Shown: positions 45,266 through 54,596, numbered from the stretch's first letter. The stretch: 64,000 nucleotides of DNA from Limisphaerales bacterium (GCA_004213515.1 SHAK01000010.1:1-64000), one strand, 5' to 3'. Notes: a model not told the origin generated them from the letters alone. Numbers and translations: made by a program.

Positions 45266-46030
45266 ATGAGCTCGGATTTATTTTCTCTAAAAGGCAAAAC
45301 TGCTTTAGTCACAGGTAGTTCTACTGGTTTGGGCAAGCGTATGGCCGTTGCTCTTGGGCAAGCTGGAGCCAGAGTGGCGATGAATTATTTCAATAATGAG
45401 GAGAGGGCTGCAAAAACCTTGCTTGAATTTGAAGAAACAGGGGCTGAGGGAGCTATGATTCGCGCTGATGTAACTGATGAATCAGATGTAAATCAATTAG
45501 TTGCTGAGACAGAAAAAAAACTAGGACCAGTGGATATTGTTATCTTGAATGCTACACCCGACCAGCCTCAAAAACCGATTGAAGAATATGATTGGGAGTT
45601 TTATCAGAGTATGTTGGATTTTTTTATAAAAAGTCCATATCTAATAACTCGTGCTGTTTTACCTCATATGAAAAAACAGCGTTGGGGTCGGATTATAAAT
45701 ATTGGATCTGAGGTGTTTCACTTAGGGGTAACACCTTTCACTGCATATGTATCAGCAAAAGGCGGTCAAAATGGCTTCAATAGAAGTTTAGCTCACGAAT
45801 TGGCGCCATGGAATATCACTGTGAATATGATTGCGCCAGGTTGGATACCAGTCGAACGGCATGAAAAGGATCCTCAAGATTTGAAAGATGGATATCTTAA
45901 TAATATTCCAATGAAGCGATGGGGGGTTCCAGAAGACTTGGCAGGTACCATCATTTATTTAGCAAGCGAAGCTTCGTCGTTTGTTACCGGACAGAATATC
46001 CATGTTAATGGAGGAAATACCGTTCACTAA
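45266..46030 (+). CDS. Short-chain dehydrogenase/reductase
   Basis: The NAD(P)-binding motif TGSSTGLGKRM lies near residues 17-27, NATPDQP stands where the structural NAG usually is, and the catalytic serine (GSEVFHLG), tyrosine and lysine (YVSAK) are present. The C-terminal WGVPEDLAGTIIYLASEASSFVTGQNIHVNGG is standard for 3-oxoacyl-reductase/gluconate-5-dehydrogenase-like SDRs. At 254 residues it is complete. It sits 31 bases before a sugar ABC importer, so it likely oxidises or reduces the imported sugar or polyol. The usual NNAG is altered to LNAT. Confidence 0.9.
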   Translation: MSSDLFSLKGKTALVTGSSTGLGKRMAVALGQAGARVAMNYFNNEERAAKTLLEFEETGAEGAMIRADVTDESDVNQLVAETEKKLGPVDIVILNATPDQPQKPIEEYDWEFYQSMLDFFIKSPYLITRAVLPHMKKQRWGRIINIGSEVFHLGVTPFTAYVSAKGGQNGFNRSLAHELAPWNITVNMIAPGWIPVERHEKDPQDLKDGYLNNIPMKRWGVPEDLAGTIIYLASEASSFVTGQNIHVNGGNTVH

Positions 46031-46061
46031 ATTAAATAATTAATTAAAAATTCTTTATAAT

Positions 46062-47114
46062 ATGATTAAAAAACTGACATTTATAGTAACTGCATTAGCG
46101 GTTGTTTTTATTACTGGCTGTGGAAGTAACTCTAACAATAGTACGGATGGTGGAGACAATAAAACCAAACATAAAATCGCTTATGTAACTAATGGTATTG
46201 ATCCTTTTTGGGATTTGTGTGCGGCGGGGGTGCGACAGGCAGAATCAGAATTGGGGGGAGTAGAATGTGAGATTCATTTTCCGACAAAAGGTTTGGCTGA
46301 TCAAAAAAGTATAATGGAATCTCTTATGGCAAAGGGTATTGCTGGAATAGCTGTTAGCCCTGTTGATGCAGATGGACAAACAAAGTTCTTAAATGAGATT
46401 GCAAGTCAAACCAAGTTGATTACCCATGATGCCGATGCTCCAAAAAGTGATCGTTTAGTATATATTGGAACTGATAATTACAAGGCTGGCCGTGCACTTG
46501 GTCAGTTGGTGAAAGGAGCGATTCCAGATGGTGGTGAAGTAGCTATTTTTGTAGGCCGACTAGAACAGTTAAATGCTCGACAGAGAAGGCAAGGGGTAAT
46601 CGATGAGTTACTAGATCGCCCAAGTCAAACACTTGGCCAGATTAAGTTTGATGAGGTCGCAAAAGTATTCAAAGGTGAGAAGTATACAATTGTTGACACT
46701 AGAACTGATAATTTTGTTATGGATGCTGCCAAATCTAACGCAGAGGATGCTATTACTAAGTATGAAAACTTGGCCTGCATGGTTGGATTATTTGCCTATA
46801 ATCCGCCGCGCTGTTTACAGGCTATTAAAGAAGCTGGTAAACTTGGTAAAATAAAAGTTTGTGGATTTGATGAGGATGATGGCCTGCTTCAAGCTATTAA
46901 AGATGGCCACGCCTATGGAACAATTAGCCAACAACCTTGGAACTATGGTTATCAATCTGTTAAGGTACTCAAAAGTATTCTAGATGGTGACAATTCCCTG
47001 ATTCCTCCAAATAAATTTATCGATTTAGGTTACAAATCAGTAACAGCAAAAAATATCGATTCATTCTGGAGTGAAAAAAAGAAAATGGCTGCTTTGGGCG
47101 CGAAGAAGGATTAA
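46062..47114 (+). CDS. Sugar ABC transporter substrate-binding lipoprotein
   Basis: A lipobox ending ITGC (Cys20) marks a lipoprotein. The mature part is a periplasmic-binding protein of the RbsB/LacI type: KIAYVTNGIDPFWDLCAAGVRQAE, ADQKSIMESLMAKGIAGIAVSPVD, YIGTDNYKAGRALG. The 350-residue length is usual. Ligands of this class are monosaccharides such as ribose, xylose, allose or inositol. The stop TAA shares one base with the ATG of the ATPase gene (TAATG). Two NBD and permease genes follow, completing the importer. Confidence 0.92.
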   Translation: MIKKLTFIVTALAVVFITGCGSNSNNSTDGGDNKTKHKIAYVTNGIDPFWDLCAAGVRQAESELGGVECEIHFPTKGLADQKSIMESLMAKGIAGIAVSPVDADGQTKFLNEIASQTKLITHDADAPKSDRLVYIGTDNYKAGRALGQLVKGAIPDGGEVAIFVGRLEQLNARQRRQGVIDELLDRPSQTLGQIKFDEVAKVFKGEKYTIVDTRTDNFVMDAAKSNAEDAITKYENLACMVGLFAYNPPRCLQAIKEAGKLGKIKVCGFDEDDGLLQAIKDGHAYGTISQQPWNYGYQSVKVLKSILDGDNSLIPPNKFIDLGYKSVTAKNIDSFWSEKKKMAALGAKKD

Positions 47115-48619
47115 TGTCCGAAGCTCCGCCATTGCTTAAAGCGTTAGCAATTGGAAAGCAGTTTCCTGGTGTTAGAGCTCTGCATGATGTTAATCTGACC
47201 TTGTTTCAAGGTGAGGTTTTGTCATTGGTAGGTGAGAACGGTGCAGGCAAGAGTACTATGATGAAAATTCTTGCTGGAATTCATTTGCCCGATGAAGGAG
47301 CCATCGAATTGGATGGTGATTTTGTCGAAATTTCAAATGTTCGCGAAGCTCAAAAGTATGGAATAGCACTTATTCACCAGGAGTTGAACCTTTCTGATAA
47401 TCTCGACATTGCAGCAAATATTTTTCTTGGCAATGAACCTCACAAAAGTGGAATAATTGACCGTAATCGCATCCACAAGGAGTCGGCGCAATTCCTAAAG
47501 CGCGTAGGATTAGAATTCTCAACTGATACTCTTGTAGCAGATCTAACAATTGGCCATCAGCAATTGGTTGAGATTTCAAAAGCACTTTCTGTTGATGCTC
47601 GAATAATAATTATGGATGAACCAACTTCAAGTTTATCTCAGAAAGAGTCTGAAAAACTTTTTGAGGTTATTCAGGATTTGAAATCTCAAGGTATATCTAT
47701 CATATATATATCGCACCGATTGGGAGAAGTAATCAACTTGTCTGATCGTGTGGTCGTATTACGTGATGGAGAAAATGCTGGTGAGTTGGTTGGTGATGAG
47801 ATTACACATGATGCTATGGTGAAGCTTATGGTTGGTCGTGACTTGTCACAGTTTTATAATCGTAAAGTCACAAAACTAGGTGAAGAAATTCTTGAAGTTA
47901 AAGGATTACGAACTCCACCTTATCCAAATAATGAAATTTCTTTCAGTGTGCGAAGTGGGGAGATCCTAGGAATCGCTGGGTTAGTCGGAGCTGGAAGAAC
48001 TGAGTTGCTTCAAACGATTTTTGGCGTGACTCCTGCAGTAGGAGGCATGATGAAACTCAAAGGAAAGAAATTAATGCCTAAGAACTCATTGGATGCGATT
48101 GATTCTGGTGTGGTTTTAGCTCCCGAAGACCGTAAGCGGCATGGTTTGGTTTTGGAGATGAACGTTCGAGAGAATACCAGTTTAGCGCGTCTGCGTAGAG
48201 ATCAGAAAGTTGGTATGATAGACTTCAAAATCGAGGCTGAATTGGCAGATAAAACAATCAAGGATTTAAAGATTAAAACTCCTCATTCTGACCAAATTGT
48301 TCAATATCTTTCTGGAGGAAACCAACAAAAAGTTGTTTTAGGTAAGTGGCTTTCAATGAGCCCTAGTTTATTATTATTAGATGAACCAACTAGAGGAATA
48401 GATATCGGATCAAAACAGGAAATTTATAAGCTAATGGAGGATTTGGCTGCTTCTGGGGTGGCCGTTATTTTTGTCTCCAGCGAAATGGAAGAAGTGCTTG
48501 GTATGGCTGATCGTGTTTTGGTCATGCACGAAGGATCAATTACGGGTGAATTATCCCGGGAAAAATTGAATGAAGAAGCTATAATGCAATTGGCGACTGG
48601 CAATAAAGCTGCAGCATAA
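47114..48619 (+). CDS. Sugar ABC transporter double ATPase (RbsA/MglA type)
   Basis: Two ATP-binding domains lie in one 501-residue chain. The first has Walker A GENGAGKST (36-44), an ABC signature LTIGHQQLVEIS and Walker B IIIMDEPTS; the second has a degenerate Walker A GLVGAGRTE and a full signature LSGGNQQKVVLGKW with LLLLDEPTRGID. This asymmetry is normal for the carbohydrate uptake transporter-2 family. It energises import through the permease encoded 7 bases downstream and the binding protein upstream. An AAGGA lies just before the start. Confidence 0.93.
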   Translation: MSEAPPLLKALAIGKQFPGVRALHDVNLTLFQGEVLSLVGENGAGKSTMMKILAGIHLPDEGAIELDGDFVEISNVREAQKYGIALIHQELNLSDNLDIAANIFLGNEPHKSGIIDRNRIHKESAQFLKRVGLEFSTDTLVADLTIGHQQLVEISKALSVDARIIIMDEPTSSLSQKESEKLFEVIQDLKSQGISIIYISHRLGEVINLSDRVVVLRDGENAGELVGDEITHDAMVKLMVGRDLSQFYNRKVTKLGEEILEVKGLRTPPYPNNEISFSVRSGEILGIAGLVGAGRTELLQTIFGVTPAVGGMMKLKGKKLMPKNSLDAIDSGVVLAPEDRKRHGLVLEMNVRENTSLARLRRDQKVGMIDFKIEAELADKTIKDLKIKTPHSDQIVQYLSGGNQQKVVLGKWLSMSPSLLLLDEPTRGIDIGSKQEIYKLMEDLAASGVAVIFVSSEMEEVLGMADRVLVMHEGSITGELSREKLNEEAIMQLATGNKAAA

Positions 48620-48626
48620 AAAAGTC

Positions 48627-49595
48627 ATGAACAAAAATACGATAGGAATTTTAAGTCTATTTATTTTGATCTTTGGTTTCACTTGGTACTCCAATGAAAA
48701 TTTTGTTAATGGCTATAATATGACTAATCTTGTTAAGTGGTCTAGCCTATATGCAATTATGGGAATTGGTGTAGCATTTGTGATTATCACTGGTGGAATA
48801 GATCTTTCAATTGGATCAGTCATTGGGCTTGTTGCATCCATATTAGCTTTAGCAATTAAATATGAGTGGAATCCCACACTTACTGTAGTTTTATTGCTTG
48901 GGCTTTCAATAGTTATAGGCCTAATGCATGGCTTGTTAATTACTAAGGTTAAGTTGCAACCATTTGTTGTAACACTGTGTGGACTTCTTTTTTATCGAGG
49001 TATTTCTAGATGGCTTACAGATAACCAAACAATGCAGTACCCAGATACGGAGGGACTAGATTCTTTTTTTAGCGGTAAAGTATCTTTGGCTGACAGTAGT
49101 TTTGCCTTAGCATCTCCTTTTTTCTTTCTCGTATTAATTGCTATAATGGCTGCTTTTTTTCTTAATCGTACAATATGGGGGCGATACTTGCTTGCTCTGG
49201 GAAATAATGAAGATGGGGCTCGTTATAGTGGTATTCAGACAGATCGTTTAAAAATCACGGCTTATGTGATTTGTTCGTTTCTTGCTGGAGTATCGGGTTT
49301 GCTTTTTGCCTATGAATTGGATTCTGTTCAGCCAGCCCAGACTGGTGAATTTTATGAGCTTTATGCTATCGCTGCAGCTGTTTTGGGCGGTTGTAGTTTG
49401 AGGGGGGGGCAAGGAGCAATTTTTGGGGTAATTATTGCAGCTGCTGTGATTCGCCTTTTACGCAATTCTATTAATCTTGTTGGAATTTCTACCCATTTAG
49501 AATTTTCAATCATAGGTTTGGTTATTCTTGGTGGAGTTACGGCTGATGAGCTTATTAAACGTATTGTAGCTAAACGTCGTTCTTCAAAAAATTAG
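48627..49595 (+). CDS. Sugar ABC transporter permease (RbsC type)
   Basis: The 322-residue protein has about eight to ten membrane spans and RbsC-family motifs: FVIITGGIDLSIGSVIGL, KLQPFVVTLCGLLFYRGISRW, AVLGGCSLRGGQGAIFG near the C-terminus. It is the only permease in the cluster, implying a homodimer. A run of eight Gs at 49402-49409 encodes Arg-Gly-Gly in that last motif. It ends the core importer; RidA follows 58 bases later. Confidence 0.92.
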   Translation: MNKNTIGILSLFILIFGFTWYSNENFVNGYNMTNLVKWSSLYAIMGIGVAFVIITGGIDLSIGSVIGLVASILALAIKYEWNPTLTVVLLLGLSIVIGLMHGLLITKVKLQPFVVTLCGLLFYRGISRWLTDNQTMQYPDTEGLDSFFSGKVSLADSSFALASPFFFLVLIAIMAAFFLNRTIWGRYLLALGNNEDGARYSGIQTDRLKITAYVICSFLAGVSGLLFAYELDSVQPAQTGEFYELYAIAAAVLGGCSLRGGQGAIFGVIIAAAVIRLLRNSINLVGISTHLEFSIIGLVILGGVTADELIKRIVAKRRSSKN

Positions 49596-49653
49596 TGTTT
49601 CAAAAACATTAATAATTATTTTTATTGATATAATGGATTAATAAATTTTACAG

Positions 49654-50130
49654 ATGATTGTTGAATCAAAATTAAAAGAATTAGGTATTGAATTACCACC
49701 ACCACCACCACCTGCAGTAGCGGCTTATGAACCTTGGATGCGAACTGGCAATCTTGTTATAACTTCTGGTCAGTTGCCTTGGTTTAATGGCGAGTTAGCA
49801 TTTCCGGGCAAATGTGGTGCGGAAATAACTGAGGATCAGGGGTATCAAGCTGCTAGGCAGTGTGCTATCAATGCAATGGCTCAACTAAAGGCTGCTGCAG
49901 GAGACTTAGATCGAGTGAGGCGTATTGTGAAAGTTGATGGGTATGTACACACAGCTCCTGGTTTTCGAGGACATCCTCAAGTTTTGAATGGTGCTTCAGA
50001 ATTATTTAACTCTGTATTCGGAGAGCGGGGTCGACATGCGCGACTTGCGGTTGGAATAGACGAAATGCCGCTTAACGCCGCAGTCCAAATTTGTGTGACC
50101 GCTGAAATTGAGGACTATCCTATTTCCTGA
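49654..50130 (+). CDS. RidA (YjgF/YER057c/UK114) family protein
   Basis: At 158 residues this is the slightly longer YjgF-like subgroup. Recognisable blocks are [54 protein letters not shown] and [26 protein letters not shown]; the arginine of HARLAVG corresponds to the substrate carboxylate-binding residue of RidA enzymes. RidA hydrolyses reactive enamine/imine intermediates. Its proline-rich start (LPPPPPP) is odd. It probably continues the ABC operon; a role there is uncertain. Confidence 0.87.
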   Translation: MIVESKLKELGIELPPPPPPAVAAYEPWMRTGNLVITSGQLPWFNGELAFPGKCGAEITEDQGYQAARQCAINAMAQLKAAAGDLDRVRRIVKVDGYVHTAPGFRGHPQVLNGASELFNSVFGERGRHARLAVGIDEMPLNAAVQICVTAEIEDYPIS

Positions 50131-50134
50131 TTTA

Positions 50135-50518
50135 ATGAGCATTGCGCATTTTACACTCGCTACCCGTGACGTAATTGCGACAAGAGATTTCTTTTCAGAA
50201 ACGCTTGGATGGAATCCTATTGATAGACCTGGCAATGTCGATATAGATGGGGCTTGGCTAAGAATAGCACCTGGGCAAGAATTGCATCTTCTTTATGTTT
50301 CAGATTATGAGCCTTCCAATTTTGAAAAAGAGTTTGGTCGTCATTTTGCTGTTGAGTATCCCCTTGCTGGATTTTCAGACTTAAAAAAAAGGTTAGTTAG
50401 TCTGGGGGCAGAGTTAATTGCCCCCATTCGCGAAACTCCATTTGAACGTTTCTTTTTTAAAGATCTCAATGGCTATATTTTTGAAGTAATTGATAAGGGG
50501 CGAACACCCGAAATTTAA
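50135..50518 (+). CDS. VOC-family (glyoxalase/bleomycin-resistance-like) protein
   Basis: The start is set at ATG 50135, just after the RidA stop, giving 127 residues that begin SIAHFTLATRDVIATRDFF, the usual opening of a vicinal-oxygen-chelate fold; an earlier in-frame codon at 50108 would overlap RidA. HFAVEYPL and FFKDLNGYIFEVID supply metal-ligand-like His and Glu positions. Members include glyoxalases, dioxygenases and epimerases, so the reaction cannot be named. It converges on the YycJ-like gene, with 177 bases between stops in which I see no convincing terminator. Confidence 0.82.
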   Translation: MSIAHFTLATRDVIATRDFFSETLGWNPIDRPGNVDIDGAWLRIAPGQELHLLYVSDYEPSNFEKEFGRHFAVEYPLAGFSDLKKRLVSLGAELIAPIRETPFERFFFKDLNGYIFEVIDKGRTPEI

Positions 50519-50695
50519 TTCTTATATAAAGGCTAATTTAGGAATATAGCAATTTGATGGTTAACTAAAAGGTAAGAAATCAAATCCTTCTTTCTATTTA
50601 AGATATACATATTTCAAATGTCTCTATTGTAGATCAATAGCCATTAAGAATTACCTTTGAGTTCTTGAATTATGAATTGCGCATCAAAGCTTTTT

Positions 50696-51499
50696 TTAAC
50701 CTTCTAAAAAAAAGTTATCAATAAAAAGTGTCTCAGTTGGTTCATCTTGATTTGATAAAGTAATCTTAGTGTTTTCAATTCCCAATTTTACTAACTTATC
50801 AGTTATGCTTTGTCTTGCAAGTTCTGGAGTATTACAGTCACTACTAAGGTGGCAGAGCACAATATTTTCAAGTTTTTCATTCGCTAAATTTTCAATTGCT
50901 TCTGCAGTGTCTCGATTTGAAAGGTGACCATGACGGCTCATAATTCGTTGTTTTATGGACCATGGTCGACGGGTATCTTCCTGTAATCGTTTAAGATCAT
51001 AGTTTGCCTCAATTAAAAGTGCTTTGACTCCGCGAACTCGTTCTAAAACCAATCTAGTAGTTTGTCCTAAGTCGGTTAAAATCCCAATTCCTCCATCGGG
51101 GGTTTTGATATGAAAGCCTACTGGGTCTTGCGCGTCATGAGGAACTGCGAAGTTTTCTATAATCATATTTCCAATTTCAAATGTTTCACCAGTAACGAAC
51201 TGGCAAATATTGAGATCAATTTTTAAACGAAAACGTAGTTCGTCAGCGGTGAGGCGGTTACAATAGATCGGGATATTAAGTTTTTTGCATATTGCCTTAA
51301 GTCCCTGAATATGATCGCTGTGTTCGTGGGTAAGTAAAATGCCATCGAGTGTTTCGGGAGTTCGACCTAGTTGGGCCAAACGCAGGCGAATTTGACGTCC
51401 GCTTAAACCGGCATCAATTAGTATTCTAGTCTGATCTGTTTCTAAAAAGGATGCGTTTCCTCCGGACCCGCTCCCCAAAACGGTGAACCTAGTTGGCAC
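50696..51499 (-). CDS. Metallo-beta-lactamase-fold hydrolase, YycJ/WalJ type
   Basis: The opening FTVLGSGSGGNASFLETD and the metal motif THEHSDHIQGLKAI define the YycJ/WalJ group of MBL exonuclease-like proteins; AVPHDAQDPVGF and LIEANYDLKRL follow. The start is GTG at 51499: an AGGA at 51507-51510 lies seven bases upstream of it, but only one base from the alternative TTG at 51505. That gives 267 residues. In firmicutes YycJ links to cell-wall and DNA-end processing. Its gene is divergent from rpoN with 158 bases between starts. Confidence 0.88.
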   Translation of the reverse strand: MPTRFTVLGSGSGGNASFLETDQTRILIDAGLSGRQIRLRLAQLGRTPETLDGILLTHEHSDHIQGLKAICKKLNIPIYCNRLTADELRFRLKIDLNICQFVTGETFEIGNMIIENFAVPHDAQDPVGFHIKTPDGGIGILTDLGQTTRLVLERVRGVKALLIEANYDLKRLQEDTRRPWSIKQRIMSRHGHLSNRDTAEAIENLANEKLENIVLCHLSSDCNTPELARQSITDKLVKLGIENTKITLSNQDEPTETLFIDNFFLEG

Positions 51500-51506
51500 G
51501 AGCAAA

Positions 51507-51510
51507 TCCT
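51507..51510 (-). promoter_or_regulatory. Shine-Dalgarno-like AGGA deciding the YycJ-type start
   Basis: AGGA on the minus strand sits seven bases before GTG 51499 and only one base before TTG 51505, so it favours the GTG as the start. Confidence 0.6.
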
Positions 51511-51657
51511 AATGTGATTGAACATGCTTCGCAATTAGGAGAATTAAAAAGTTGTTCACAATTATATTCATAGAGAATAAATGGCATATTTTATGCAAAG
51601 CATTTTTTGTGCCTATTTCACCTTGTTGAGAAGGATAGTTGGATTTACATTTTGTTT

Positions 51658-53157
51658 GTGGCTCAACAGGGTTTACAGCTGTCGCAGAATATGTCGCTCA
51701 ACCAAGCGTTGGCGCCTCAGTTACAGCAATCGTTAAATCTTCTTCAAGCGCCAACTCTTGAACTTAAAGCGATGGTTGATCAGGAGCTTCAGGTAAATCC
51801 GGTTTTAGAGGAACAAGCGGCTTTAGATATGGAAGCTAAGGAGAGAGGGGAATCACCTAGCGAGACTTTTTCAACGGATCTAACTGAACCGCCTAGTGAT
51901 ACTCAGTATGATCCAACTGATGAAAGTAGAAAAGATGAGCCGATTGATGATTTGCAGAAGGAGATGAACCAATTAATTGAATTGGATCAAGCATGGAGAG
52001 AATACTTTTCTAGTACGAATATTCCGATGCGCACTTCTACTGATGAAGATGAAAAGCGTCAGTTTATGATTGAGTCTGTTACTATTGGTCAATCTCTACA
52101 GGAATTTCTTCTTGAGCAGTCTCGTCTATCTGAATTCAATGAAGCTCAAATTAAGATTGCAGAGTTAATTATTGGTAATATTGACGATGCTGGTTTTTTA
52201 AAATCGAGTATTGATGAGCTTGTTTTTTCAAGTGGCCAACCTACGAAGCAAATCGAAATGGTTCTAAATGTTATTCAGGCATTTCATCCTCCAGGTGTTG
52301 GTGCTCGAGATTTGCGTGAATGTTTAATGCTTCAGCTTGAGAAAAGTGAGCGAATTCAATCCTTGGAGTACGAAATAGTTAGAGATTGTATGGAGCAATT
52401 GGGACGTCGGCGTATTCCTGAGATTGCCAAAAAGTTGGACCAGTCAGTTGAGTTAGTTCAGGAAGCGATTGAAAGGATTGGACATTTAGAACCAAAGCCT
52501 GGACGGGAGTATTTACCTGATATTGAGCATTACGTAGTTCCAGAGATTTTTATCCGACGCGGAAGTGATGATCAATGGAAGATAGTTTCAAATAATGAGC
52601 ATGTTCCGCGTTTACGTATAAGTAATTCTTACAAAGATTTGATGGCACAGGCTGCGACATCCATTGAAGTTCGCGACTATATTCGAGATAAAATTCGTTC
52701 TGGTAAATTTCTTATAAAAAGTATTCATCAGAGACAGTCAACTATAGTCAGCATTGCCAATGAAATTCTAAATCGACAATCAGAATTCATGGAGCATGGG
52801 GCTTCCCATCTAAGGCCGATGACCATGGCTCAGGTAGCTGAGGCGGTTGGAGTGCATGAAACAACTATTAGTCGAGGAGTTTCAGGGAAATACATTGAGA
52901 CACCTCATGGAGTGCTGGAGATGAAATATTTCTTTACAGCAGGCCTAAATTCTAGCGATGGATTAAGCTTAGCCAATACGAGTGTAAAAGAGATGCTTAA
53001 CGATCTTGTTAAAAATGAGGAACCAAGTAAACCTCTCTCTGATGAGGCTTTAGTAAAGATATTTAAAGAGAAAGGAGTGAAAATCGCTCGTCGAACTGTA
53101 GCTAAATATCGTGCAGAATTGAATATTTTGCCATCGCACCTACGACGAACCTATTAG
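51658..53157 (+). CDS. rpoN: RNA polymerase sigma-54 factor
   Basis: The start is set at GTG 51658 so the protein begins AQQGLQLSQNMSLNQALAPQL, the standard activator-interacting region I; the frame opens earlier at TTG 51607. An acidic region II follows. The core-binding domain is around 110-290 (FLLEQSRLSEFNEAQIKIAELIIGNIDDAGFL), and the C-terminal RpoN box reads ARRTVAKYRAELNI. HETTISRGVSGKYIETPHG is the helix-turn-helix region. Length (499) is normal. It directs transcription from -24/-12 promoters with AAA+ activators, none of which is in the window. Confidence 0.94.
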   Translation: MAQQGLQLSQNMSLNQALAPQLQQSLNLLQAPTLELKAMVDQELQVNPVLEEQAALDMEAKERGESPSETFSTDLTEPPSDTQYDPTDESRKDEPIDDLQKEMNQLIELDQAWREYFSSTNIPMRTSTDEDEKRQFMIESVTIGQSLQEFLLEQSRLSEFNEAQIKIAELIIGNIDDAGFLKSSIDELVFSSGQPTKQIEMVLNVIQAFHPPGVGARDLRECLMLQLEKSERIQSLEYEIVRDCMEQLGRRRIPEIAKKLDQSVELVQEAIERIGHLEPKPGREYLPDIEHYVVPEIFIRRGSDDQWKIVSNNEHVPRLRISNSYKDLMAQAATSIEVRDYIRDKIRSGKFLIKSIHQRQSTIVSIANEILNRQSEFMEHGASHLRPMTMAQVAEAVGVHETTISRGVSGKYIETPHGVLEMKYFFTAGLNSSDGLSLANTSVKEMLNDLVKNEEPSKPLSDEALVKIFKEKGVKIARRTVAKYRAELNILPSHLRRTY

Positions 53158-53229
53158 TCTTTACAATTGCGATTTTCCGGTTGCCAAGCTTCATTGACGT
53201 GGGAATAATGATCTTTTACTTATCTGACA

Positions 53230-54480
53230 ATGAGAAAACCAATAGCTTTAATTTTGACTGGAATTGCCTTTGCTATTCATGGAATGGCTGCTCAGGCTGA
53301 TTTTGCGAAATCGATTCAAAGCGTTTTAGAGGCGCGCTGTGTTGATTGTCACGGATCAAAAAAACAAAAGGGTGACTTGAGGTTAGACTCCTTGAAGGAG
53401 GCTTTGTCTGTTATCAAACCTGGCGCATCTGGTGATAGTGAACTTTTCAAGCGAATCACTCTACCTGCTAGTCATGAAGACGTTATGCCCCCAAAGGGCG
53501 ACCCGTTAACTAAGGAAGAGGTAAATAGCTTCAAATCTTGGATTGATGGAGGTGCTAAATGGCCGGAGGGTCTAGCGCTATTGAGTGTTAAAGAGAGGGC
53601 AGAATTGAAGGCAGCTGCCAGCCGTCTTCCTCGTCCTGAAATAAAGGCCGTAGCTGTTTCAGATGCTGAAAAAAAAGCTATTGCTAAACTAAGTTCTGGA
53701 GAAGGGATTGGAGATGAGTCGGCTGCACCTCTCGTTATGGCCTTGGCGCAGGATACTCAATTGATTTATGCCAACTTTCGTTTGATTGGTAAAAATGTTG
53801 AAGATAAACACATTACTCCGCTTTCAAACATTACAAATCTAAATGAACTGGATCTATCTAACACAAAGATTTCTGGTGCTGGTTTAGCAACTATTAAAAA
53901 CAATAAGAGTATAACTAAATTAAGTTTAGCTAATACAGTTGTTGATGATGCAGCATTAAAACATATTGAAGGTCTGACTAACCTCATGTCCATAAACTTG
54001 TATAATACTAAAGTTACTGATGCAGGTTTGGCTGTGCTCAAAAACATGAAGTTTCTGAGAAAAGTGTATGCTTGGAAGAGTGGGGTTACTGAGAATGGGG
54101 CGGCTGAATTAAAGAAAGCGCTTCCTAATGTAGACGTTAACCTTGGCTTCAAACTCGCCAAGGTAGAGCCAAAGAAAGAGGAGAAGAAAGAGGAGGTTAA
54201 GCAGGTTTCTTTTAATAAAAAATGCCCGGTAAGTGGAAAAGATGTTGATCCGACTAAACTTTTTACCATCAACTTCTGCTGTGATAATTGTCTTGGCAGC
54301 TTTACTAAGGAACCAGCCAAACACATTGCTAAAGTCAAGGGGCCAGATAACAAGAAGTGTCCGATTAGCGATAAAGATGTTGATGCATCTAAAAAGTTTG
54401 TAATCGGTTTTTGTTGCGGTAATTGCCTTGGCAGTTTTACTAAAGATCCATCTAAGCACATCGCTAAAGTTAAAAAATAA
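53230..54480 (+). CDS. Cytochrome-like domain + LRR + two YHS-like domains protein
   Basis: A signal peptide (1-22) is followed by a PSCyt1 module (CVDCHGSKKQKGDLRL; CxxCH at 37-41). Leucine-rich repeats of the ribonuclease-inhibitor type occupy about 190-310 (LNELDLSNTKISGAGL, LMSINLYNTKVTDAGL). A lysine/glutamate linker precedes two tandem copies of a 42-45-residue cysteine module at 330-374 and 375-416 (KCPVSGKDVDPTK with CCDNCLGSFTK; KCPISDKDVDASK with CCGNCLGSFTK), resembling YHS/TRASH metal-binding domains. It ends at a strong terminator. A periplasmic metal or heme handling role is likely. Confidence 0.85.
   Translation: MRKPIALILTGIAFAIHGMAAQADFAKSIQSVLEARCVDCHGSKKQKGDLRLDSLKEALSVIKPGASGDSELFKRITLPASHEDVMPPKGDPLTKEEVNSFKSWIDGGAKWPEGLALLSVKERAELKAAASRLPRPEIKAVAVSDAEKKAIAKLSSGEGIGDESAAPLVMALAQDTQLIYANFRLIGKNVEDKHITPLSNITNLNELDLSNTKISGAGLATIKNNKSITKLSLANTVVDDAALKHIEGLTNLMSINLYNTKVTDAGLAVLKNMKFLRKVYAWKSGVTENGAAELKKALPNVDVNLGFKLAKVEPKKEEKKEEVKQVSFNKKCPVSGKDVDPTKLFTINFCCDNCLGSFTKEPAKHIAKVKGPDNKKCPISDKDVDASKKFVIGFCCGNCLGSFTKDPSKHIAKVKK
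54217..54477 (+). repeat. Tandem duplication of YHS-like module
   Basis: Two direct in-frame copies (54217-54351 and 54352-54477) encode near-identical Cys-rich modules with 5 cysteines in the same spacing (Cys; then CC.xC). The copies differ at a scattering of codons, so the duplication is not recent. Confidence 0.85.
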
Positions 54481-54498
54481 GCCTGAATATTTTTTCTG

Positions 54499-54526
54499 AA
54501 CCCCGGCTTAAAAGCCGGGGTTTTTT
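54499..54526 (+). terminator. Intrinsic terminator
   Basis: A perfect 11-base stem (54499-54509 with 54512-54522, AACCCCGGCTT / AAGCCGGGGTT) with a two-base loop is followed by a run of Ts. It lies 18 bases after the stop of the YHS-like protein gene and shows that the TPR gene start must be downstream of it. Confidence 0.93.
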
Positions 54527-54596
54527 GTATTCATTTAACCAAGTACTCTTGCTGAAAGGCGTACTAACAGCTATTTTAATCAACAGCTTAACTTAT

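Noticed and set aside
50519-50695. Possible terminator between the convergent VOC and YycJ-type genes
   Set aside because: Only a short AAAGCTTT palindrome with a T-run is present near 50684; the stem is too weak to call.
53766-54461. 231-residue minus-strand frame inside the LRR/YHS-like gene
   Set aside because: Antisense to LRRs and duplicated YHS-like modules; its internal repetition merely mirrors the tandem coding repeat on the plus strand.
54525-54596. Longer N-terminus for the TPR protein from ATG 54525
   Set aside because: This ATG lies in the terminator T-run, and the added residues do not belong to the TPR fold; ATG 54597 is preferred.
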